From Auriscalpium vulgare (Eukaryota; Basidiomycota; Agaricomycetes; Russulales; Auriscalpiaceae), in assembly GCA_019915015.1 (NCBI GenBank), contig JAHBBC010000010.1, positions 124,001 to 188,000 on the forward strand: a stretch of 64,000 bases of DNA, in the 5' to 3' direction. Both the position numbers and the translations under genes were made by a program. Under the pieces are notes generated by a model. The model saw only the letters and a program-made list of their open reading frames with translations, was not told where the DNA came from and did not search any database. Of the stretch, positions 55,725-64,000 are shown piece by piece; the stretch's first letter is position 1, and each line of letters begins with the position of its first letter.

Positions 55725-56716
55725 CTAGATCAAGCAATCGACACCGCTATCGTAGCATGCCCTGTCGAACGTCGCACGAAATTCCGCAGACGACCAGCGC
55801 GTGGACGTGACGAGGTGAAGATGCTCCAACACACGCAGCTCTCGTAGGGGATGCTCGACCTGCATGCCATCTTCCGGCCGCTCGTGAATTTCTGTTGAAT
55901 GGAAGCCCACACAACGCAGAGTCGCGGGGAACGAGACCGCGTCCGCGGGAAGTTCGCCGAAGACCAGGTGCACCAAGTTGGCAAGCTGATCGAGGATGCT
56001 CCGTAGCGGAAGGCCGGTCCAGGTATTTGATGTGCGAAGCTGCCGGAACAGGGCATGCGCGCGGGGCTGCTGAAGCCAGGTTGGATCCAGCCGTACGGGA
56101 TGCTTGACCTCCAAGGAACGGAGCGCGCGAAGGCCGGTTTCGGGCAGCTCAAACTTGTGGAAGACTAACAACGATTGCAGGGTGTCGGGCAGCAGGATGG
56201 GCGGGGGCGCCGGGCCATCGTCGTCGGCCCCATAGTTAACAGCGAGGCCCACGCTGAGCGTGCGCACATTCGGCCACATGTGTAAGATCTCGCTGACCGT
56301 CACGGTCTCGTGCTGGCCGTTGACTTCAAGTAGTGTGGGGGGCAAGGGAATTATGCACATGCGCTCGTCGAGCGCCGCATCCAAGGGCCCGTCGACGACG
56401 TCCGGAGCGTGTATGACCTCCACGTGCGGGCAGAGCTCGAGTAGCTCGATGGCCACTGCGCGGTCGGCGGCATTGGTGGAAAAGTCCAGAGCAGGACGGT
56501 GACGTAGTGCACATAAGTCGCGAGAAGGGGTCGAGCACGGAGAGTGCGGTGGAGTGGGATCCGCGGGGCATTGGAGAAAGCCCGGTTCATGTACATGGCC
56601 GGGCGGCAGACGAGCGCGCAGATGCGCATGGTGCGGTAGTCGATGGCTGCTATCTCGGACACCATGTATGCGACTTCAATGATCGTGGTCTGAATGTCCA
56701 GGTGGAGGCCCTCCAT
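55725..56716 (-). pseudogene. FB11: frameshifted, internally deleted F-box-type gene
   Basis: ATG 56716 gives HLDIQTTIIEVAYMVSEIAA and CALVCRPAMYMNRAF, so the part after VCR (normally AW..AQRLLFRR) is lost. A one-base shift near 56490 leads to the second frame, DRAVAIELLELCPHVEVIHA to VSFPATLRCVGFHS and HLHLVTSTRWSSAEFRATFD. That frame closes at 55725 without the usual intron and tail. The second frame alone (56456-55725) is 243 codons. Confidence 0.7.
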
Positions 56717-57271
56717 CTTGTGGGACGAGTGGGACGAGTGGGAAGGAGTCGACTAGGAGTCGACGCTGTGCGGCGTTTCCGATGCGACTGATGGCGACGC
56801 AGCGATCTGATGGGCTTTACCGGGCGTATGTTAGCACGCCAAATGACGGTGAAAGTACTTGAACTCGCACCTGAAAGCTGGTGAACAAAATGGCAGGATG
56901 ACGTGGCCGATGCGATGCTACGGGGCTTGGTCAATGCTCGCATCCACGCAACAAGATACCCAAACGCACCGTGACCTCTCCTAGCAGCCTGATCCTACGT
57001 CAGGTAACAAACTCCTTCACTAGAATGGCGAACTCCAACGCGTAAGTCTGCCCTCGCGGTGCCGAAGGTTGCTAGAGATCCCAAATGTGGCTGCAAAACT
57101 TGACGGAGAAGACGAGTCAAATACGAGGCAACGGCTGCGGTCAAAGCCGCTTGAATCAGTCATTGCGGTGGTTTCGGTGGTGGTCGGTATTGTAGCAGCC
57201 GCTGACAAGGGGTCTCACTGCTGAGAAGCCGTGGGAAATCCGCCTCCGAGCCTCGCGCGCAAAGTTCAGTC
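56717..57271. other. Intergenic, nothing recognised
   Basis: Contains short tandem repeats just upstream of FB11 (GTGGGACGAGTGGGACGAGT at about 56719). No gene is seen. Confidence 0.4.
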
Positions 57272-57913
57272 GTGTTTTAGACGAGTACGTCGACCTCCCG
57301 CAACCGCTCCCCGAAATTCATATCCCTGAAACTATTCAATCAATTACCATCGAAGGGAACAACCAGATTCGCTATGTTTCGTGGCGCGCAAACAGCCATC
57401 CGTTGCAAGAACTGAGACTGGAGATGCCTTCGTGGCAGAGCCAGTACTTCTGTCAGCAGTTACACGAGTCAGGCGTGCTCCCGCGCCTACAAAGCTTGCG
57501 AATCCAAGGGCACTTCCCACCGCATGACATCTCACCCGCCTCGAGAACCTGCTCTTCACCGAACTGCCTGTGGGCGACGCGGCCATTCTGCTCCCTCAGA
57601 CCCTACTCCGTGTCGGGTACCATTTAAGCGGCCTCATGCTCTTCGGGTACAATCTGTCGGTCGAGCAAGCCAAGGACGCCGGGCCGTCCTGTGCAGCGGT
57701 ACGTATGCTACCCGATTTGCAGCACGTCAGTGCGACGCCCCACTCGTCAACGCAACAGCTCCCAATGCTCAAGGAAGTCTGTCGCGAACGCGGCATCAAA
57801 ATAGAGATGTATCAGAATGAATATTATTTGGGGTGTGTGTAATTAATTTGTTTACATGTAATGCGATGTTGATTCTTCTTTCACAGGGCCCACAGAACGT
57901 TGACTGGATATGA
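57272..57913 (+). pseudogene. FB12: 3' half of an F-box-type gene
   Basis: Starts abruptly with VLDEYVDLPQPLPEIHIPET, the same sequence at which FB4 ends, and goes on with LQELRLEMPSWQSQYFCQQL and LQSLRIQGHFPPHD. A frameshift near 57535 leads to LENLLFTELPVGDAAILLPQ and LLRVGYHLSG, then LKEVCRERGIKIEMYQNEYY. A final intron (about 57830-57886) precedes GPQNVDWI and TGA at 57911-57913. The 5' half is missing. Confidence 0.7.
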
Positions 57914-58499
57914 CCCGGTAGTCCCAAATCACGCTTTCACACATTCAATGTATCGTATACTCCAACTCCTGCTGCCTCATTCTTGCACTCAAAAAGCCCT
58001 CATCATATCGTCTCCTTTCGCCATTTTCCTTCGCCTTTCGTTCCAGTGTTGCGAAATTCTTGGAATAATTCCAAACATGTCATATCCTTGATGATCCCGC
58101 CAGGCTGCTACACATTCGTCCGGTCGTCAGTCCGTAGGGACTGCCTCGGGCCCGGCCGGACCCTCGGCTACTTAGTCACGCATCACGCATTCCGCATCAC
58201 GCGTCACACGTCGCAAGAGAATCAAAACTTCCATCATTTACGACCTCACCGTCACTGGGTTACCGCGTGTGTTCGGTGACCGAGCGCGTGCAAGGTTGCA
58301 GAGATCTCTGGAAGGCGATCAGTCATCCGTGCTATCCAAAATCGTGCGTATGGCAAAGACTCCCGGTCGAACTTTCTGCTGATAATCACTTGACGCCAGA
58401 CACCTGATCCTGACCTCGCGACGGGTGAAGCTGTCTACTCTGCCTCGGGAAGACTACTCGACGCTCTCGCTGCACCAGCTCCCGAGTCCGTCTAATATC
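57914..58499. other. Intergenic; upstream region of FB13
   Basis: No gene recognised. The FB13 frame is open back to 58425, but the family start is at 58500. Confidence 0.45.
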
Positions 58500-59621
58500 A
58501 TGGTCAACCTATCCCTGGACGTGCAAATTCTCTTTATTGAAGGGGTTTACCGACAATCCCAATGCACGGCCGTCGACTACGCGACCCTCCGCACCTGTGC
58601 CCTCGTCTGCAGGGCATGGACACACCCTGCGCAACGCCTCCTCTTCCGCCGTGTCCCCATTCCTGCCGCCCAATTTGTGGACGACTACGACCGCGCCATG
58701 CCGCTGCTCCTCCGCACCCTCCGCGCCAGCCCTCATCTCACCGCCCACGTCCGCTTCATCAACCTAACAATGTGGTCGCCGTGGCCCGGGGCTGATTCCT
58801 CTCGCGATGGTGACAGTATTGCCCTGCTTGAGCTCTGCCCGCACGTGGAAGGCATCTATTTTTTGGAATACATACACGACCCCCTCTCCTTCGATCCCGC
58901 GCAGGAGGCTCGCCTGCGCGCAACCGCGCTGCACCCGACATCCCTTCGCGTAGCCGGCGGGGTCACCGCTGTCGACCGCATTGTGCAGATGTGGCCGAGT
59001 GCTTCGGTGCTCCATGTATATTCCGTCCCGTACGACTCCCGCCTCAACATCCCCGACGCTGTACACACGCTGTCCCTCTATGCGGGCGATACGCGCAAGA
59101 TTCCGCCACAGAAGAACAACTTCTCTGCGCTTCGCGAGCTCGAGCTGCGATCTCCACGGTGGTCGAACGCCGCCTCGTGCAAAGACTTCTGCGCCTCGGG
59201 AATGCTGCATAGTATCCGCACGCTGAGCGTTCAGGGTGACTTTCCACCGCAGGCTGTCCTGGAACAGCCCGCGCAGCTCGAGAGCCTCGTATTTGACGAG
59301 CTGCCTGTGCAGGACGTCGCACTCCCGCAACATCTGCGCCACGTCGGGTATCACACACACGGTGGCAGCTGGGAGCGGGCGAAGGGTGCGGAGTTCCTCG
59401 TCGCGGGCTTGCGTGCGTTGGGCAACTTGGAGCTCGTCACTTGCACGCACGGTGTGTCGGAGGCCCAGCGAAAGGTGTTTGAAGAAGCATGCGGTGACCG
59501 CGGGCTGGCGTTCGAGATGTTTCAGGACTCCCGGTTCTTTCCGGTGAGTCTAATGCTCGAATATGGAGGCTGGCGACGGCTGATTGTCTTGCAGAGTCCT
59601 CGGTATGTCGACTGGATCTAA
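58500..59621 (+). CDS. FB13: F-box/leucine-rich-type protein
   Basis: ATG 58500 (MVNLSLDVQILFIEGVYRQS), F-box-like core CALVCRAWTHPAQRLLFRRV, then LELCPHVEGIYFLE, IVQMWPSASVLHVYS and LPQHLRHVGYHTH. The last intron 59544-59594 (GTGAGT..GCAG) is 51 nt with no in-frame stop. Spliced (356 residues) and unspliced (373 residues) forms both end SPRYVDWI. A 3' fragment nearly identical to its C-terminus lies at 62480-62690 on the other strand. No lesion is seen. Confidence 0.8.
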   Translation: MVNLSLDVQILFIEGVYRQSQCTAVDYATLRTCALVCRAWTHPAQRLLFRRVPIPAAQFVDDYDRAMPLLLRTLRASPHLTAHVRFINLTMWSPWPGADSSRDGDSIALLELCPHVEGIYFLEYIHDPLSFDPAQEARLRATALHPTSLRVAGGVTAVDRIVQMWPSASVLHVYSVPYDSRLNIPDAVHTLSLYAGDTRKIPPQKNNFSALRELELRSPRWSNAASCKDFCASGMLHSIRTLSVQGDFPPQAVLEQPAQLESLVFDELPVQDVALPQHLRHVGYHTHGGSWERAKGAEFLVAGLRALGNLELVTCTHGVSEAQRKVFEEACGDRGLAFEMFQDSRFFPVSLMLEYGGWRRLIVLQSPRYVDWI

Positions 59622-59742
59622 GTCGGCGTGACGGTACTCTCGTTCGTCGATGCCAAATGATCATACTATTTGAGCCGACAAGAGTAACATTGCGACGGCT
59701 TCGCCTTCTGTTCGCATGGCCCGGCGTCCTGCGTAATTCATG

Positions 59743-59836
59743 TCATATCCAACCCACGTCCCAAGGTGTCTGCAAGACATTCAGCCACGGCATGCATGCT
59801 ATTCAAATTTGGGACCCACCGGAATGCAGCGCGGAT
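59743..59836 (-). pseudogene. FB14-like 3' fragment
   Basis: Inverse copy of the FB14 end (about 62110-62204), including the last exon TPWDVGWI with its stop and the short intron. Only about 95 bp of gene homology is present. Confidence 0.7.
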
Positions 59837-60403
59837 AGACGTGGCTTGTGCAGATAAAGACCGGATGTCTCGAGCGAGCGATCCCGAGGGCGTCACTACT
59901 GGCACGAGGTCGGAACAGGTCGGAACGCGGTTCCTCGGAGGCAAAGCTCACAAGCGATTTGGCGAGCTGAAGAAGCCACCCGTAAGTCCATCCTCGACTT
60001 GCCTATGAAGCGCGGCGGTTCCTTCCACAGTGCGAGGATAGGGTCGAGGTCGAGAACCTTGGATTTGTAGATGTCGAGGATGATGGGGCTGGCAATAGCT
60101 CAACTCGCTAGCCATTCATGGACATACCGGATAGCGTTCTCACGAAAGACGACAGGAAAGATTTGGTCTGACCAGGGGAGCGCGGGGATACGAGGAAGAC
60201 ATCGTCAGTTGACACGTACATACTATATTATGAAATGGATGGCGCCCATATACCTGTTCTCGACAAGGTCTGTGCGTCGGCGCTGCGGCTCCGGCAGTTA
60301 CATATGCTTTCATACGACCGAGCTGGATCCTCGGGACACGCGCGGCCCTGATACAGCATGAGAGTAACTTGATGGGACGGTGGTTTGGGAGTGACAGCGC
60401 AGT
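59837..60403. other. Intergenic, nothing firm
   Basis: Open frames are short. No family resemblance was found. Confidence 0.4.
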
Positions 60404-60600
60404 TCATATCCAGTCGACATCGCCCTGGAGCTCTATGATCACTTATCAGCCTTCAGCCCAAGATATAAAACTCGGGAACTCACAGGACAGTGAAAAAAGG
60501 TCGGGTACACCTCAAGCTCGAAGCCTAGGTCGCGACGCATCCTCCAGTGCACTGACCCGCACCAGAGAATAAAACGCCGCAACAAAGAGCTTGTTTTCTG
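60404..60600 (-). pseudogene. Another F-box-type 3' fragment
   Basis: The reverse reading gives RMRRDLGFELEVYPTFFHCP, a donor GTGAGT, then an acceptor near 60432 and LQGDVDWI with TGA at 60406-60404. Upstream there is a remnant LFVAAFYSLVRVS. The C-terminal tail identifies the family; the rest is deleted. Confidence 0.6.
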
Positions 60601-61099
60601 TCGCCTCAATCCACATGAGTGATGGCCAACATGTCTTCCGGTGGTCGAGTGAGTTGGTTGTCGACAGCGTCTCTGGCAAGATCCGTGGGAAAGTTTCCTC
60701 TTGAAAAATCATCGCGACTCGAAATCGGCGGCGCGACTTGTCAGGCAACCACCTCCACCCAACCTCCACCACGTCGCCACCCATTGGATTCTACAGTAAG
60801 ACCAATCTCACCTTCCCTCCGACCTTGACAACAGTCGACAACAGCTCGTCTGTTCAGGATACCAGGCGCGTTTCTGCGACCAAGCCCGATAGCGCGGCTA
60901 TCATAGTTTGTCTTCAAATTCTTCACACCGTAGCATGCTCAAACAGATGTCATTGTTTTAGGCTAGTATCCAGTGTGCCGGGACTTCAACTCGGCTGTCC
61001 ACTCAGGGGCTGCCCTCAGGCTGACGGTGCGTCGCCGCATCTTTTCACGCCTCACTCTCTCACTGTACCTCCCACCAGCCCGTTCGTCCTGTGCCCATC
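60601..61099. other. Upstream region of FB14, duplicated at 49301-49680
   Basis: The region from about 60740 is a near copy of 49318-49680 with small indels. It should contain the FB14 promoter; no distinct TATA box was picked out. Confidence 0.55.
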
Positions 61100-62204
61100 A
61101 TGGCGCCCGCTCACACTCCTGCGGAGATCCAGCACACCATCGTCGAATGGGTCTACAGATCATCCCAGCATGACGCCATCGACTACGCCACCCTCCGCGC
61201 CTGTGCTCTCGTCTGCAGAGGATGGTCCCCTCTCGCGCAACGCCTCCTCGTCCGCCGTGTTCCCTGCAACATGCGCAACTCGCGCCGCGACCTCCCGAAG
61301 CTCCTCCGCACCCTCCGCGCCAGCCCGCACCTCGCCGCGCACGTTCGCTGCATCAACTTGGTCATCAACGCTGCGTCGCGCATGGGAGATTCCGGTTTGA
61401 CGCTGCTCGAGCTCTGCCCCGGCGTCGAGGCCATCTTCTTCGGAGAAATCATTGACACGGTGGATTCTGTGCTCGAAGCGCGTTTGCGCGCGCTCCCACT
61501 GCGCCCCGTGCACCTCAAGTTATTCGGCCAGAACACGGCGGTCAATCGTATCGTGAATTTATGGCCGAGCGTGCGCACGCTCGACTTGTCCGTGTGTGCG
61601 GCCGGCCGCGGGCCACCCAATATCGAGCTTTGCGTGCCCCAGTCTGTTCAGGCGCTGAGGCTCCACTCGGTTCAGAATCAATGCTTCCCGTCGCATGAGG
61701 CCGACCTTCCTCTGCTACGCGACCTCGACATACGCTCTCCTCTGTGGACGGACTCACAGTGGTGTGAGCGGCTCCTTGCCTCTGGCATGCTTCCGCGGGT
61801 CCACAACCTAACAATCACGGGGGACTTCCCACCGCCGAATATCCTCGAGCAACTCGAGCAACTCAAGGTCCTGATATTCAACACCCTGCCCACGCAAGAT
61901 GTATCGCTCCCGGCGACATTGCGTCACGTCGGGTACCATTGCGAGATTCGCGGGCAGAAGCGGGCGCATGAGGCCACGTTTCTCCAAATTGCGCTTGGCG
62001 CGCTGGAGGGCTTGCAATTGGTCACCTGCGCGCGCTACTCGTCGGCCGCCCAGCTCGCAGCGCTCGAAGGAGCGTGCCGTGGCCGTGGTGCCGAATTCAA
62101 GACGTACGAAGATCCGCGCTGCATTCTGGTGGGTCTCGATTTGATTAGCATGCATGCCGTGGCTGAATGTCTTGCAGACACCTTGGGACGTGGGTTGGAT
62201 ATGA
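61100..62204 (+). CDS. FB14: F-box/leucine-rich-type protein
   Basis: ATG 61100 (MAPAHTPAEIQHTIVEWVYR), core CALVCRGWSPLAQRLLVRRV (Gly for Ala in VCRAW), then LELCPGVEAIFF, IVNLWPSVRTLDLS and LPATLRHVGYHCE. Intron 62129-62177 (49 nt, GTGGGT..GCAG) leads to TPWDVGWI and TGA 62202-62204, giving 351 residues. The tail has G-W-I instead of D-W-I. The first codon is preferred over a possible start nine bases upstream. Two fragments of close paralogues exist (49301-49726; 59743-59836). No lesion is seen. Confidence 0.8.
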
Positions 62205-62479
62205 CATGAATTACGCAGGACGTCTGGCCATGTTGATCCCAAGCAATCAACATTTTTCTTACACCCGCATTCGTCTTATCAAACAGTTCTTCTCACTTTG
62301 TAAACCAGCCTTTGTGCATAGTCATTGATAAATGGGTCACAGGATGTCTCGTTCCCTGCCATCTCGTGTGCGACCCCGCCGAAAGCACGAGAATGCGAAC
62401 AGAATGTCGCGGTGTTACTCTCGTCGGTTCAGAGATGATTGCCATTGGCATCGACGAACGAGAGTACCGTCATGCCGAC
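62205..62479. other. Spacer between FB14 and the FB13-like fragment
   Basis: Nothing recognised. Confidence 0.4.
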
Positions 62480-62690
62480 TTAGATCCAGTCGACATACCG
62501 AGGACTATGCAAGACAGTCAGCCGTCGCCGGGCCCTGTAATCGAGTATCAGACTCACAGGAAAGAACCCAGAGTCTTGATACATCTCGAACGCCACCCCG
62601 CGGTCACGGCATGCCTCTTCAAACGCCATTCGCTGGGCCTCCGACACACCGTGCGCGAAAGTGACGAGCTCCAAATTGCCCAACGCACGC
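62480..62690 (-). pseudogene. FB13-like 3' fragment
   Basis: The reverse reading gives GNLELVTFAHGVSEAQRMAF, EEACRDRGVAFEMYQDSGFF, the 51-nt stop-free intron and SPRYVDWI. It is nearly the same as the FB13 end but lacks everything upstream of about 62690. Confidence 0.75.
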
Positions 62691-62754
62691 GGCTCACGTC
62701 CTCTTTTGTCTTTTGTTACAATGTTAGGTCAGCATTGCCGGCCAGCGGACTCTA

Positions 62755-63105
62755 GGGTGGGCCGTTCTCAATTTGCCGCCGAACCTATCGTGCTTACTCC
62801 TTCCAATCGTTCACTACAGTACAGCTGCAGTAAACTCGAAGACGCTTTGGTCAATACAATGTGTGGTCACTCTCGAGGCTTGCTGGAGGGGCTGAGATGT
62901 ATTGTATATGGTACGGGAATTAGAAATTGAATATGAAGACGTGCACGGCTCGTAGGCTATCGGGAATGGACAAGATACGCGAGTGTCCCCTCGAAGGCGA
63001 TGCGAAAAGATGAGGGTAATCAAGGTCGAGTTAGTGTGAAGTAATCCATGGAGTACCAGAAGATGTAGAGATCGCACAGCAGAGCGCCGATGTATGAGTA
63101 AAAGA
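62755..63105. repeat. Duplicated 3' flank of the HD gene family, second copy
   Basis: Matches 46376-46702; it is the downstream flank of HD3. Confidence 0.55.
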
Positions 63106-64000
63106 TCACCAACTCGTCATCGAGAGACGACGTAGAATGTACTTCTCCTTGTCCATCCTGCGGAGCATCTTCTTGAGCTGCTTGATGCTAAAGCCGTCGA
63201 TGGAGAGCTAGTCTTCAACTCTCATCAGCGCGAAGATGTGGGTATCTGTGTCCAAAATCGAGCGCCATATACTCTCCCCGTCGCGCAGCATCGCCCCAAG
63301 CTTGCTAAATGCCTTGCTGAACTTCTTTCCCGCCACTCCTAGGAACATTATCAAAAAACATCCCGATAGACAACTAGAGACGGCACGCACCCGAATCCGG
63401 CGCCCGAGTGAGCGCGTCTGCGCGACCCGCGATTGGGCCATCGTTCATCAGCGTCGTTGCCTTCTCGTGCAGGCCAAACATAGCGGCAGCGCGCTCGGGG
63501 TTCTGTCGGGATAAATCAGCGCACGCGGACTCGGCGGCCTTCCGCGCGTAGTCGACGCAGTCTCCAAAGAATTGGAGGCAGCGCCGCTTGTTCCGTTCGA
63601 CGCTGAGGTACGCCTGCTGGAGGCTCCGGAGGTGCTTCGCTTTGAGGACCGAGAAGTCTCTACGGAAGGTACGCGCGGACGCAATGGAGGCTTGAATGGC
63701 ACAGATCGCGGGGATCAATGTAGACGCAATCTTGGGGGTGTCGAGCTGCGATTCTGAATCAGTGTCGGAGCGAATGTGTTACTGTATGATTTGACGGCAT
63801 CACACCTTGTGCTGAGATCGAATGGTGTTGAAGCGCGGAGATGACTGCAGTGCATCTGAAGGTGCTTGCTATACTAGCCGTTAGGAGAGGGAAAATATGG
63901 AGTGAATTTGGACGAGCTGACACTCTGACCGTTGACGGCCCCATCCAACGTGCTGCCAAGGCCGCGCCAATACTGACCCTCGCCTTGTTCAATGCGGCGT
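63106..64000 (-). pseudogene. HD3: C-terminal exons of a third HD copy, running off the window
   Basis: The reverse reading from 64000 covers the equivalents of HD1 47550-46703: IQASIASARTFRRDFSVLKA, LQFFGDCVDYARKAAESACA and SKAFSKLGAMLRDGESIWR. GAG of the relatives is TAG in the last exon (EVED-stop near 63209). The homeodomain exon would lie beyond the window. Several small differences from HD1 and HD2 show that this copy is the oldest of the three. Confidence 0.6.

Overview
This window looks like nuclear DNA of a basidiomycete, probably an Agaricomycete of polypore type. That is inferred from the dense short spliceosomal introns (about 47-60 nt), the KDZ transposases with a CxC2 cysteine cluster, and a large lineage-type family of F-box/leucine-rich proteins. 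I see no housekeeping gene, rRNA or complete tRNA. The window is an accessory, repeat-rich multigene-family cluster.

Layout. Positions 1-6437 are the right part of a KDZ DNA transposon (KDZ1): a multi-exon transposase, a small reverse-strand gene, a GC-rich minisatellite and a terminal repeat ending at 6437. KDZ1 sits inside a second KDZ gene (KDZ2), whose C-terminal exons resume at 6438-7588 and are followed by AT-rich tandem arrays to about 9.15 kb. From 9.1 to 44 kb, F-box-type genes (FB) alternate with a C2H2-like gene family (ZF) and decayed leucine-rich relatives (LR). The order FB, then ZF, then an opposed LR recurs three times: 11.3-17.0 kb; 30.4-24.4 kb inverted; 43.1-37.0 kb inverted. 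This points to segmental duplication. The second copy carries a complete Ty1/copia retrotransposon (30493-36479, identical-looking 484-bp LTRs, GTCAA target duplication). The third carries a 1.94-kb inverted-repeat element (39359-41298, 8-bp target duplication) whose ends match the KDZ1 terminus. Between the first two copies lie FB3 and two related cysteine-tail genes (S1, S2).

From 46.4 kb to the end, a homeodomain/coiled-coil gene occurs in three decaying copies (HD1-HD3) among more FB genes and fragments. Every HD copy is on the reverse strand.

FB genes share an N-terminal F-box-like region with an LVCRAW-type core, leucine-rich repeats, a motif close to LPxTLRHVGYH, and a tiny last exon of 8-9 codons ending in a D-W-I type tail behind a 49-61 nt intron. 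Seven copies look intact (FB2, FB3, FB7, FB8, FB9, FB13, FB14); the rest are truncated, frameshifted or chimeric. F-box proteins usually act as substrate adaptors of SCF ubiquitin ligases; no substrate can be read from the sequence. The overall picture is birth-and-death evolution of FB/ZF/HD families driven by segmental duplication and nested transposons.
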